DNA of 64,000 nt from Sinorhizobium chiapasense (GTDB lineage: Bacteria; Pseudomonadota; Alphaproteobacteria; Rhizobiales; Rhizobiaceae), in assembly GCF_036488675.1 (NCBI RefSeq), contig NZ_CP133148.1, positions 310,001 through 374,000 on the forward strand, given 5' to 3'. Positions within the stretch are counted from its first letter, which is position 1, and each line of letters opens with the position of its first letter. This document shows, piece after piece, positions 9,482-17,920 of this stretch. Below the pieces are notes generated by a model. It made no database searches. It was not told the DNA's origin and saw only the letters and a program-made list of their open reading frames with translations. Made by a program: the position numbers and the translations under genes.

Positions 9482-10188
9482 GAAAGCATTTTACGGCCGT
9501 CCTGGCCGCGGGCCTCCTTGCGGGATGTCAGAACCAGGCGTTGAGGGAGATCGGACAGGCTCCGTCCATGAGCCCGATCGGCAGCGGTCTGCAATACACG
9601 CAGGCGCCGCAGCTCGCTGCATATCCAAAGCAGCCGCATCAGATCAGGAACGGATATTCGCTGTGGAACGATCAGCAGGCAGCGCTCTTCAAGGATGCGC
9701 GCGCGATGAATGTTGGCGACATTCTCACGGTCGACATCAGGATCGACGACAAGGCGTCCTTTGAAAACGAGACAGACCGCAGCCGTAAGAATTCGAGCGG
9801 CTTCAACCTCGGTGCCAGCGGCGCATCGCAGACCAGCGATTTCGAATGGTCGGGTGATCTCGAATACGGCTCCAACACCAAGACCGAGGGCGATGGCAAG
9901 ACCGAGCGGTCCGAGAAGCTGCGCCTGCTTGTTGCCGCAGTCGTGACCGGTGTGACGGAGAACGGCAACCTGCTGATCAGCGGTTCGCAGGAAGTTCGCG
10001 TCAACCATGAACTGCGCATTCTCAATGTCGCCGGGATCGTCCGGCCGCGGGATGTCGATGCCGACAACATCATCGCCTACGACCGTATCGCCGAGGCCCG
10101 CATCTCCTATGGCGGCCGTGGCCGCCTGACCGAAGTGCAGCAACCGCCTTGGGGTCAGCAAGTCGTAGACCTGCTCTCGCCGATCTGA
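9478..10188 (+). CDS. flgH: Flagellar L-ring lipoprotein FlgH
   Basis: FlgH forms the outer-membrane L ring. The 236-aa product has a lipoprotein signal peptide with lipobox LLAGC, the lipidated cysteine being residue 17. The middle contains the conserved SLWNDQQAALFKDARAMNVGDILTV region and the C-terminus RISYGGRGRLTEVQQPPWGQQ. It overlaps motE by four bases. fliL follows after 90 bases. Confidence 0.96.
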   Translation: MRKHFTAVLAAGLLAGCQNQALREIGQAPSMSPIGSGLQYTQAPQLAAYPKQPHQIRNGYSLWNDQQAALFKDARAMNVGDILTVDIRIDDKASFENETDRSRKNSSGFNLGASGASQTSDFEWSGDLEYGSNTKTEGDGKTERSEKLRLLVAAVVTGVTENGNLLISGSQEVRVNHELRILNVAGIVRPRDVDADNIIAYDRIAEARISYGGRGRLTEVQQPPWGQQVVDLLSPI

Positions 10189-10278
10189 TCGAGGGCAGAT
10201 TGCAGATCAAAGAGCCACGACGCCGCCAGTTTCCTCGACGAGGTGTGGCGCCGTGGCCAACCGGCACGGAATGGCGTC

Positions 10279-10770
10279 ATGGAAGAAATCGATAGCGCGC
10301 AGTCCTCCAAATCCAAAGTGATGACGATTGCCGCCCTAGCCGTGCTGACCGTCATCGCCGGCGGCGGCGGGTGGCTCGTCGGCCAGTTGCTGGCACCGCC
10401 GCCCCCAACGGAGCAGACCGAAGCCGTTGCCGAAGTCGCGCCGAACGCCACCGGTGCCGAGGGGGTTCCGAAAATCGCCACCGAGGCCAACGGTGTCGTG
10501 CAGCTGGAGCCGATTACGACGAACCTCGCTTACCCCTCCGAAAACTGGGTCCGGCTGGAAGTGGCGCTGCAGTTCAATGGCATCCCGGACGTTGCCTTGG
10601 CCGAGCAGATACACCAGGACATTGCAGCCTATCTCAAGACCGTGTCGCTGCAGCAGATCCAGGGCCCGCGCGGCTTTCAATATCTCCGGGATGACATTCA
10701 GGAGCGGGTTGACCTGCGCTCCGACGGACGCGTAACGAATGTGATGTTCCGAACCTTCGTCATCCAATGA
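10279..10770 (+). CDS. fliL: Flagellar basal body-associated protein FliL
   Basis: FliL is a single-pass inner-membrane protein that surrounds or supports the stator. The 163-aa product has a cytoplasmic N-terminus, one membrane helix at about 16-38 (VMTIAALAVLTVIAGGGGWLVG), a proline/acid linker, and a periplasmic domain ending in VTNVMFRTFVIQ, the typical FliL terminus. The ATG at 10279 is used rather than the upstream frame start at 10243, because MEEIDSAQ is the natural length before the helix. fliP begins 53 bases later. Confidence 0.92.
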   Translation: MEEIDSAQSSKSKVMTIAALAVLTVIAGGGGWLVGQLLAPPPPTEQTEAVAEVAPNATGAEGVPKIATEANGVVQLEPITTNLAYPSENWVRLEVALQFNGIPDVALAEQIHQDIAAYLKTVSLQQIQGPRGFQYLRDDIQERVDLRSDGRVTNVMFRTFVIQ

Positions 10771-10823
10771 TTCGGTAGCGGGTCGGGACCTATTCATTCA
10801 TCCATTTCTGTTCAGGCCCCTCA

Positions 10824-11561
10824 ATGCTCCGGATCGCTGCCTTCATAGTCGCCATGATGGCGATGTCGGGAATTGCCGGGGCGCAAGGCTTTCCCGCCGA
10901 CATTCTGAACACGCCGGTCGACGGTTCCGTCGCATCGTGGATCATCCGCACCTTCGGTCTCATCACCGTTCTGTCGGTGGCGCCCGGCATTCTGATCATG
11001 GTGACGAGCTTCCCGCGCTTCGTCATCGCTTTCGCAATCCTGCGGTCCGGCATGGGACTGGCGACCACGCCGTCCAATATGATCATGGTGTCGTTGGCGC
11101 TCTTCATGACCTTCTATGTGATGGCGCCGACCTTCGATCGCGCCTGGCGCGAGGGCATCGATCCGCTGCTCGACAACGAAATCTCGGAAACCGAGGCGAT
11201 GCCGCGCATGGCGGAGCCCTTCCGCGAGTTCATGCTGGCCAATACGCGCGACAAGGACCTGCAGCTCTTCATCGATATCGCCAAGGAAAAGGGCCAGACG
11301 GTCGTGGTCGACGACAAGGTCGATCTGAGGGCAGTCGTGCCGGCCTTCATGATCTCGGAGATCCGCCGAGGCTTCGAAATCGGCTTCCTGATCATGCTGC
11401 CGTTCCTGGTGATCGACCTGATCGTCGCGACCATCACCATGGCGATGGGCATGATGATGCTGCCGCCGACAGCGATCTCGCTGCCCTTCAAGATCCTCTT
11501 CTTCGTGCTGATCGATGGCTGGAATCTTCTCGTCGGCAGCCTGGTGCGATCCTTTACCTGA
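10824..11561 (+). CDS. fliP: Flagellar type III export gate protein FliP
   Basis: FliP is a core subunit of the export gate with FliQ and FliR. The 245-residue protein has a cleavable-type signal sequence, then membrane helices including LITVLSVAPGILIMVTSFPRF and IGFLIMLPFLVIDLIVATIT. The FliP signature (MMLPPTAISLPFKILFFVLIDGW) closes the protein. It is the last gene of the first rightward block. A bidirectional terminator at 11668-11703 separates it from the convergent glycosyltransferase gene. Confidence 0.97.
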   Translation: MLRIAAFIVAMMAMSGIAGAQGFPADILNTPVDGSVASWIIRTFGLITVLSVAPGILIMVTSFPRFVIAFAILRSGMGLATTPSNMIMVSLALFMTFYVMAPTFDRAWREGIDPLLDNEISETEAMPRMAEPFREFMLANTRDKDLQLFIDIAKEKGQTVVVDDKVDLRAVVPAFMISEIRRGFEIGFLIMLPFLVIDLIVATITMAMGMMMLPPTAISLPFKILFFVLIDGWNLLVGSLVRSFT

Positions 11562-11667
11562 CTTGCTCTCGGCGACAGCCGAGCAAGACAGGGGCTGCCA
11601 CGTCCTGCCGGGCGCACGAAAGTTCTTGCGAAATGCACGCCGCTGACTGGTGTGGCGATCATTGAAT

Positions 11668-11703
11668 AGAAAAAGAGGCAGTGGAACCACCGCCTCTTTT
11701 CCA
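11668..11703. terminator. Bidirectional rho-independent-type terminator between fliP and the glycosyltransferase gene
   Basis: A 9-base stem (11671-11679 with 11692-11700) extends through one mismatch into a GTGG/CCAC stem. It is flanked by an A-run on the left and a T-run on the right, so it can stop transcripts from either side. Confidence 0.85.
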
Positions 11704-11726
11704 ATGGTCTTTTCTGCAGTGCCGAT

Positions 11727-13706
11727 CTATCGCTCGAAGGAACCCTCGCGCGGGGGAAGGGCCGGAACGTCGATGTGATCCGGTGGCAGCTTCTGCTTGG
11801 CGCGATCCACCATCATCTCGTAGCCGCGCTCAAGATGCCGGCAGAAGCGCTCCGCATCGAACAGCGGCATGCGGAAGCGATTTTCCTGTAGCGCCTTCCT
11901 GTATTCAACAATCTTTTCGCGGTTCTCGTAGAGGGCGACCGCTTCGGCGACGTAGGCTTCGGCGCCCGCGGCCACGAGCTGCGGCAGCCCGATCGCATTG
12001 AGCAGGCTTTCGCTCACGCGCGAGGCGAAGTTGGTACCCTTGAACGTGAGCACCGGCAGGCCCGCCCAGAGCTGTTCGGACGTGGTCGTGTGGCCGTTGT
12101 AAGGGTAGGTGTCGAGGCCGAGATCGGCGGCGGGCAGTCGGTTTATGTGCTCTGCATAGGCCGTCTTGCTGCACAGGATAATGCGGTTCGAGGCGATACC
12201 GCTACTCTGGAACTTACGCAGAACGTTGGCCTGCGCGTCCCGCTTGCACATGAGCCACAGAATGCTGCCGGGCGTTCTGCGCAGGATCTCGATCCAAAGA
12301 TTGATGGTCTGGAGAGAAATCTTTCTGCTGGCGTTGAACGATGCGAAGACGAACGCGTCATCCGGAAGGCCGAGATCCTTGCGGGCGATGCCGTAGGGGC
12401 GAGGGCGGTGAAAGGGATCGTTCGGCTGATAGGTTTCCGGAAGCCGGCAGAACTTTTCATAGTAATGCTCTTGGCTTCCCTCAGGCAGCACGTACGGGTC
12501 GCCGATAACATAATCGACATCGATGTTTGTCGTGGTTCCGGGGAACCCGAGCCAGGAGACCTGAACCGGTGCGGCCTGATGGTTAAGGATCTTCAGGCGG
12601 TTGTCGAGCGTGTGGCCCTTCAAGTCGACCAGGACATCGATGCCTTCTGCACGAATGACACTGGCCGCCGCCGCATCGGACATATCGTCGATGCGGATAA
12701 TCCGTCCCCAATTGATGCGATTGCCCCGGTCACGGGCCAGATTGCTCTCCTTCGTGTGACAGAAGAGCGTGACCTCGAATTTTTCCGGATCGTGCAGCTC
12801 CAGCACCGCCTGCAGGAGCTTCATCGTTGCGTGCTGATCCCAGAAGTCCGCCGAAAGATAGCCGATACGGATCTTCTTCGCCCATTGATGCGGCATGTTG
12901 CGCCGCGCCTCAGCAATTGCAGAAGCAAAGGGCTGGCTCCTCGCTCCAGCCCACCGATTTAGCCTTTCATCGCCGCACCAAGTAACGTGATAGTAGGGGG
13001 ACTCGGCGGCCAGAATCTCGTACTTTCCGGCATCCAGCGCTTTCTGTACGTCCGGATAGTATTTTTCGATCTCGGCGTAGTCGTTGGCCTCACGGGCAAA
13101 GACGAGATAGGCCGCCCGCAACACCGTGCTCTTCGGATTTTTCCGGAAGAGATTCACGACAGCATCGCGATCCTGCGCATCGTCGATATCGGCCGTCAGA
13201 AGTTTGAAGGCGAGGGACTGATGCTGGATGTTTACGCTCGTCGAAAGCGGCGCCTTGAACAGGCCGAGAATTTCCTTCTGGTCCCGCCTCAAGAAAATGG
13301 ATGCGATGATGAACGCGATGTCGGGGTCGGTCTTCGCCTTTTCGAGAAGGGGAAGACCGATGCTGAGCGCCTCGTCCTCGTTGCCGCACGCAAAATGCAG
13401 CTTCATCGCTTCGCTCAAATAGTGCTCTGAACGCGAACCCTTTTCCTCTCCCGCCAATTGATAGGCGCGCGCCGCATCCGTCTTGAAGCCAAGTTTCAAG
13501 AGAACCTTTGCCAGCAGGACGAATGTCTTGGCCTCCCTGCTGATGTTCATCAGGTGGTTGAGTTGGTTGAGCGCCTCGGTGTACTGGCCTTTCTGATATT
13601 GCCGGGAGGCGTTCGTGAAGAGGGCATGCGCGTTCAATTGCGGCTCCGTCGCATAGGTCGGATCGCGGCCGGCATTCTGCCGCTCCGGTCCTGATTCGAT
13701 CGACAT
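11727..13706 (-). CDS. TPR O-GlcNAc-transferase-like glycosyltransferase (GT41 type)
   Basis: A 659-aa protein with helical TPR-like repeats in the N-terminal third (about 25-230) and a C-terminal GT41/SPINDLY-type catalytic region. The motif IGYLSADFWDQH ends at His292, which lines up with the conserved histidine of OGT enzymes. Further on are SWLGFPGTTT, FASFNASRKISLQT and GHTTTSEQLWAGLP (from about 538), which form the UDP-sugar site. No signal peptide is seen, so it is cytoplasmic. It is the only leftward gene in this part of the flagellar locus, convergent with fliP and divergent from flaA. Flagellin glycosylation is a strong positional inference but is not shown by the sequence. Confidence 0.85.
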   Translation of the reverse strand: MSIESGPERQNAGRDPTYATEPQLNAHALFTNASRQYQKGQYTEALNQLNHLMNISREAKTFVLLAKVLLKLGFKTDAARAYQLAGEEKGSRSEHYLSEAMKLHFACGNEDEALSIGLPLLEKAKTDPDIAFIIASIFLRRDQKEILGLFKAPLSTSVNIQHQSLAFKLLTADIDDAQDRDAVVNLFRKNPKSTVLRAAYLVFAREANDYAEIEKYYPDVQKALDAGKYEILAAESPYYHVTWCGDERLNRWAGARSQPFASAIAEARRNMPHQWAKKIRIGYLSADFWDQHATMKLLQAVLELHDPEKFEVTLFCHTKESNLARDRGNRINWGRIIRIDDMSDAAAASVIRAEGIDVLVDLKGHTLDNRLKILNHQAAPVQVSWLGFPGTTTNIDVDYVIGDPYVLPEGSQEHYYEKFCRLPETYQPNDPFHRPRPYGIARKDLGLPDDAFVFASFNASRKISLQTINLWIEILRRTPGSILWLMCKRDAQANVLRKFQSSGIASNRIILCSKTAYAEHINRLPAADLGLDTYPYNGHTTTSEQLWAGLPVLTFKGTNFASRVSESLLNAIGLPQLVAAGAEAYVAEAVALYENREKIVEYRKALQENRFRMPLFDAERFCRHLERGYEMMVDRAKQKLPPDHIDVPALPPREGSFER

Positions 13707-14052
13707 GTTTCACGCAACATTGTCGTCGGCGGACCTTGCCTCAGGCGTGATTCTCAGAATGGCTGGTCTGGCCTTCGGCCATGGCTGTCGAGGGAGGGTG
13801 CGTGAACAAAAAGCTTCATGAGGTCAATCATTTAATCGTACGTTAAGCATGAATGGAGGCATCCAGAACAGGCGCCTGCATTTAATGAATTCGCAAGCAT
13901 TGGCCTCGATATTCGACTCCACATGACGGGTTTGGTTTCTTCCAAAGAATGTTTGTTGGAACCGAGAGGCATGAAGCCGGTCCGTCATCACCGGTAGTGT
14001 ACACAGTCCGGTATGTCCCCCAACCGTATTCAGTAAAAAAGGGACAACTCAT
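13707..14052. promoter_or_regulatory. Divergent intergenic region, glycosyltransferase/flaA
   Basis: A 346-base gap without a credible gene. It must carry the flaA promoter on the right and the glycosyltransferase promoter on the left. Visible elements are an AT-rich block near 13826-13850 containing TTAAGCAT, a 10-base palindrome CAGGCGCCTG at 13869-13878, and an A-rich stretch with GGGACA just before the flaA ATG. I could not assign -35/-10 boxes with confidence. Confidence 0.45.
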
Positions 14053-14997
14053 ATGACCAGCATCATGACGAACTCTTCGGCAATGGCCGCAATCGCGACC
14101 CTGCGTTCGATCAATTCCTCGATGGAAACGACCCAGGACCGGATTTCCTCCGGCTATCGCGTTGGTTCGGCCTCTGACAACGCCGCTTATTGGTCGATCG
14201 CGACCACGATGCGTTCCGACAACAAGGCGCTTTCGACGGTTCAGGACGCTCTCGGCCTCGGCGCCGCCAAGACCGACGTCGCCTATACGGCGATGAAGTC
14301 CTCGATCGACGTCGTCGACGAAATCAAGGCGAAGCTCGTTGCCGCCAGCGAACCGGGTGTCGACAAGGGCAAGATCCAGAAGGAAATCAAGGAACTTCAG
14401 AACCAGCTCGTCAGCATTGCGAAGTCCGCTTCGTTCTCCGGCGAAAACTGGGTCTACAACGACAACAACAACGCTGCCGGCACCAAGTCGATCGTCGGTT
14501 CGTTCAACCGCGACGCCAGCGGCAATGTCAGCCTGACCCAACTGCAGTTCGACACGACGAAGAGCTCGCTCATCGAAGTCGACTCGGCTGGCGCCTATGT
14601 CACCAACGGTTCGGGCCTGCTTTCGAGCGACCTCGAATACACCGACACTGACGGCACGACGACGGTCACGCTGAGCTACAACCTGCTCGAGATGGACATC
14701 AGCAGCATGACGGCCGGCGACCTGGCCGGGGCGATCTCCGGTGTCGACGCTGCCTTGCAGACCATGACCGACGCTGCCTCCGATCTCGGTGCGCTCAACA
14801 GCCGCGTCGATATGCAGAAGGACTTCGTCGCCGATCTGATGGACTCGATCGAGAAGGGTGTCGGCAAGCTCGTCGATGCCGACATGAACGAGGAATCGAC
14901 CCGCCTGAAAGCCCTGCAGACGCAGCAGCAACTCGGCATCCAGTCGCTGTCGATCGCCAACAGCAACTCGCAGAACATCCTGTCGCTGTTCCGCTAA
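14053..14997 (+). CDS. flaA: Flagellin FlaA
   Basis: This is a filament subunit exported by the flagellar apparatus. The 314-residue protein has conserved D0/D1 ends: N-terminus MTSIMTNSSAMAAIATLRSI with RISSGYRVGSASDNAAYWSI, and C-terminus with NEESTRLKALQTQQQLGIQS then SNSQNILSLFR. The variable middle is short, so the protein is compact. It is colinear with flaB without gaps and nearly identical to it. It has a strong terminator just downstream (15047). The neighbouring OGT-like gene could modify Ser/Thr residues in the middle region. Confidence 0.97.
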   Translation: MTSIMTNSSAMAAIATLRSINSSMETTQDRISSGYRVGSASDNAAYWSIATTMRSDNKALSTVQDALGLGAAKTDVAYTAMKSSIDVVDEIKAKLVAASEPGVDKGKIQKEIKELQNQLVSIAKSASFSGENWVYNDNNNAAGTKSIVGSFNRDASGNVSLTQLQFDTTKSSLIEVDSAGAYVTNGSGLLSSDLEYTDTDGTTTVTLSYNLLEMDISSMTAGDLAGAISGVDAALQTMTDAASDLGALNSRVDMQKDFVADLMDSIEKGVGKLVDADMNEESTRLKALQTQQQLGIQSLSIANSNSQNILSLFR

Positions 14998-15046
14998 GCG
15001 AGTTTCCGATCGGCGGGTGACTACCGCACCTGGCTGCAGCCAATCG

Positions 15047-15085
15047 AGGCCGCGTTTCGCAGGAAACGCGGCCTTCTGCTTTTCA
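15047..15085 (+). terminator. Terminator after flaA
   Basis: A perfect 12-base stem (15047-15058 with 15063-15074) closes a GCAG tetraloop and is followed by a T-rich run. This indicates that flaA is transcribed as its own unit. Confidence 0.9.
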
Positions 15086-15180
15086 GGCGATGGCGTCTCT
15101 CAAAAAATTCTGACGTATCGAGGATCCGCTTTAGCCTTCGTTAACTATGTTGGTGTTTGCTGTGGCCATCGAAACAGCGG

Positions 15181-15194
15181 GTTAACCAACAAAT
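15181..15194 (+). promoter_or_regulatory. 14-base motif upstream of flaB shared with the third flagellin gene
   Basis: GTTAACCAACAAAT lies 94 bases before the flaB start. The identical 14-mer occurs 130 bases before the third flagellin gene (16393-16406). Both lie in AT-rich regions with nearby TTCGTTAA. It is a candidate regulator site or an upstream promoter element. The regulator is unknown, though Rem would be the natural candidate. Confidence 0.5.
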
Positions 15195-15288
15195 TTAACG
15201 CGTTAGCAGGCATGAAGCTGACCGCCGTTTCCCGGTAATCCCGGAATGTCCCTTTCCTTTCAACTGTTCACCAAGGGGCACTCAGCCA

Positions 15289-16233
15289 ATGACAAGCATC
15301 ATGACGAACACCGCCGCAATGACGGCGCTCGCAACTCTGCGCTCGATCAACTCCTCGATGGAAACGACCCAGGACCGCGTTTCCTCGGGCTATCGCGTAG
15401 GCGCTGCCCAGGACAACGCCGCCTACTGGTCGATCGCGACCACGATGCGTTCCGACAACAAGGCACTTTCGACAGTTCAGGACGCCCTCGGCCTCGGTGC
15501 CGCCAAGACCGACGTTGCCTACACGGCAATGGAATCCTCGATCGACGTCGTCGACGAGATCAAGGCCAAGCTGGTCGCAGCCAGTGAACCGGGCGTCGAC
15601 AAGAGCAAGATCCAGAAGGAAATCACCGAGCTCCAGAACCAGCTGATCAGCATCGCGAAGTCTGCTTCCTTCTCCGGCGAAAACTGGATCTACAACGACA
15701 ACAACAACGTTGCCGGCACCAAGTCGATCGTCGGTTCGTTCAACCGCGACGCAAACGGCAATGTCAGCCTGACGACGCTTCAGTTCGACACGACGAAGAG
15801 CTCGCTCATCGAGGTCGACTCCGCCGGTGCCTATGTCACCAACGGCTCGGGCCTGCTTTCGAGCGACCTCGAATACACCGACACTGACGGCACGACGACG
15901 GTCACGCTGAGCTACAACCTGCTCGAGATGGACATCACCAGCATGACTGTCGGCGATCTGGCCGAAGCCATCTCCGGCGTCGACGCTGCCCTGCTGACCA
16001 TGACCGATGCCGCCTCGGACCTCGGTGCACTCAACAGCCGCGTCACCATGCAGAACGACTTCGTTGCCGATCTGATGGACTCGATCGAGAAGGGTGTCGG
16101 ACGCCTGGTCGATGCCGACATGAACGAGGAATCGACGCGTCTGAAGGCCCTGCAGACGCAACAGCAACTCGGCATCCAGTCGCTGTCGATCGCCAACACC
16201 AACTCGCAGAACATTCTGTCGCTGTTCCGTTAA
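15289..16233 (+). CDS. flaB: Flagellin FlaB
   Basis: The second flagellin, 314 aa, differs from FlaA at only a limited number of positions (for example TAAMTALATLR in place of SSAMAAIATLR). It keeps the same N- and C-terminal assembly helices. Nucleotide identity to flaA is uneven: 15847-15937 matches flaA 14611-14701 base for base over 91 positions, whereas other parts vary at third codon positions. It has its own upstream region and a 15-base-stem terminator, so it is monocistronic. Confidence 0.96.
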   Translation: MTSIMTNTAAMTALATLRSINSSMETTQDRVSSGYRVGAAQDNAAYWSIATTMRSDNKALSTVQDALGLGAAKTDVAYTAMESSIDVVDEIKAKLVAASEPGVDKSKIQKEITELQNQLISIAKSASFSGENWIYNDNNNVAGTKSIVGSFNRDANGNVSLTTLQFDTTKSSLIEVDSAGAYVTNGSGLLSSDLEYTDTDGTTTVTLSYNLLEMDITSMTVGDLAEAISGVDAALLTMTDAASDLGALNSRVTMQNDFVADLMDSIEKGVGRLVDADMNEESTRLKALQTQQQLGIQSLSIANTNSQNILSLFR

Positions 16234-16261
16234 TCGGTCCAGCTTCAGCTTAGTCCGACAA

Positions 16262-16305
16262 GAAAGCCGCGCTGCTCGATAAGCAGCGCGGCTTTCGGCT
16301 TCCTT
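16262..16305 (+). terminator. Terminator after flaB
   Basis: A perfect 15-base stem (16262-16276 with 16282-16296) has a CGATA loop and is followed by a moderately T-rich stretch. Confidence 0.9.
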
Positions 16306-16536
16306 GCCCGACAAGCGTTTGGTTAGGATTTATCCATCTTTGTTTATTTTCGTTTATTTTTGTTACCGATGCGTAAATCGCGTTAACCATTTGTTAACCA
16401 ACAAATCGTTACACCTTCGTTAAGAGCGAAGGGTCGCCTCCCAGGGCAAATTGGAGGCGGTTCGCATGACGCTGGTCCCGTCGCTGCCGGTGCACTCCGG
16501 AATGTTTTTGAAAAAATCATTCAGGGCGAACGATCT
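16306..16536 (+). promoter_or_regulatory. Upstream region of the third flagellin gene
   Basis: A gene-free stretch of about 230 bases, AT-rich near 16320-16430 with repeated GTTAA elements and a poly-T/TTTATT patch. The 14-mer GTTAACCAACAAAT at 16393-16406 is shared with the flaB upstream region. No gene is supported here. Confidence 0.45.
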
Positions 16537-17508
16537 ATGACCAGTATCATGACCAATGCCGCCGCCATGGCGGCGCTCCAGACATTGCGCTCGATCAACA
16601 ACAACATGGCCGAGGTGCAGAACCGGATTTCGTCGGGCTACCGCGTCCAGACCGCAGGCGACAACGCGGCCTACTGGTCGATCGCAACGACCATGCGGTC
16701 CGATAATGCGGCCCTTTCGACAGTCCAGGACGCGCTCGGTCTTGGCGCCGCCAAGGTCGATACGGCTTATGCCGCCATGGACACGTCGATCGATGTGATC
16801 AGCGAGATCAAGGCGAAGCTCGTTGCCGCGCGCGAGCCTGGCGTCGACAAGCTGAAGATCGACAAGGAAATCACCGAGCTCAAGAACCAGCTCTTGTCCG
16901 CAGCGCAGTCCGCATCCTTCTCCGGCGAGAACTGGCTCTACAATTCCAACGCTGCCGCGGTCGGAACCAAATCGATCGTCGCGTCCTTCAACCGCAGCGG
17001 CAACGGCAATGTTTCCGTAACGACGCTCGACTTCGACACGGCTCAGTCGATGCTGATCGACACGGCCGATGCCACCCGCGGCCTGCTGACCAACAGTTAT
17101 GACGCTGATCAATTGCAGGCCACGCCGTCCGGCACCCCGCGGCTCTTTCACCTCATCGTCGCGCCCCCGGCCACACCTGTCGCCGGCAGCACCGAGATCA
17201 AGCTGACGGGCGCGACGACGAGTGCGCAGCTGGACGACATGATCAGCGTTGTCGACAAGATGCTGAGCAAGCTCACCGATTCCGCCGCCACGCTGGGGGC
17301 GATCACCAACCGCATCGACATGCAGGAGAGCTTTGTCGCGAACCTGATGGACGTGATCGACAAGGGCGTGGGACGCCTGGTCGATGCGGACATGAACGAG
17401 GAATCGACACGGCTCAAGGCTCTGCAGACGCAGCAGCAGCTCGGCATCCAGGCGCTGTCGATCGCCAACACCAATTCCGAGAACATCCTGCGCCTCTTCC
17501 AGCAGTAA
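16537..17508 (+). CDS. Flagellin, third tandem copy (divergent central region)
   Basis: A 323-aa flagellin with the same conserved ends as FlaA/FlaB (RISSGYRVQTAGDNAAYWSI near the start and NEESTRLKALQTQQQLGIQA near the end). The central domain (about 165-235) is quite different, and the terminus is LRLFQQ. It is therefore an older paralogue than the flaA/flaB pair and may be a minor or positional filament subunit. In S. meliloti the gene in this position is flaD with flaC next. Here only three flagellins are present before the FliH-like gene, so I leave the letter open. Confidence 0.95.
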   Translation: MTSIMTNAAAMAALQTLRSINNNMAEVQNRISSGYRVQTAGDNAAYWSIATTMRSDNAALSTVQDALGLGAAKVDTAYAAMDTSIDVISEIKAKLVAAREPGVDKLKIDKEITELKNQLLSAAQSASFSGENWLYNSNAAAVGTKSIVASFNRSGNGNVSVTTLDFDTAQSMLIDTADATRGLLTNSYDADQLQATPSGTPRLFHLIVAPPATPVAGSTEIKLTGATTSAQLDDMISVVDKMLSKLTDSAATLGAITNRIDMQESFVANLMDVIDKGVGRLVDADMNEESTRLKALQTQQQLGIQALSIANTNSENILRLFQQ

Positions 17509-17604
17509 GGCGCTGGCATTTCCGTCGCTCCCCGTCCGCTTGCACGAAAGCAAGCGGCGTCGCCTTCCGCCGTGCCGCCGGTCATCGGCATTTGGCGGGA
17601 ACCG

Positions 17605-17646
17605 TTGGACCGCGCTGTTTGCCCTGGCGCGGTCCAACCATTTTCG
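17605..17646 (+). terminator. Terminator after the third flagellin gene
   Basis: A perfect 11-base stem (17605-17615 with 17627-17637) and an 11-base loop, followed by a short T-run. A smaller 8-base stem lies just upstream (17536-17543 with 17550-17557). Confidence 0.75.
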
Positions 17647-17920
17647 CGCAAGTTTGACCGAATAGCCTCCCATCACAGTCTTGTCGGACTGTCGGCCAAG
17701 ATGAGTTTTGCGCCGCCGCTTGCACCGGCTCTGCCAGCTTTGCTTTCGCAAGAGCCGCTGCACATCGAGAATGTTGGGTCCTGTCGCTGTCTCGGGCGTT
17801 CGGGACCGAGGGAGACATTGGAAACGTGTCAGGCTCTTTGGATTTCCGGGCCGTGAGGCCGCGTGCGAGGGATGGGCGGAACATGCCGACGTCCGCCGCG
17901 CGACCGCGGGAGGCGCGCCG
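17647..17920 (+). promoter_or_regulatory. Intergenic region before the FliH-like/motB operon
   Basis: About 270 bases between the flagellin terminator and the chosen FliH-like start. The frame stays open upstream to 17708, but the encoded residues (arginine- and cysteine-rich) look non-coding, and the only good ribosome-binding site is at 17908. The motB-operon promoter is expected here. I see no clear boxes. Confidence 0.4.
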
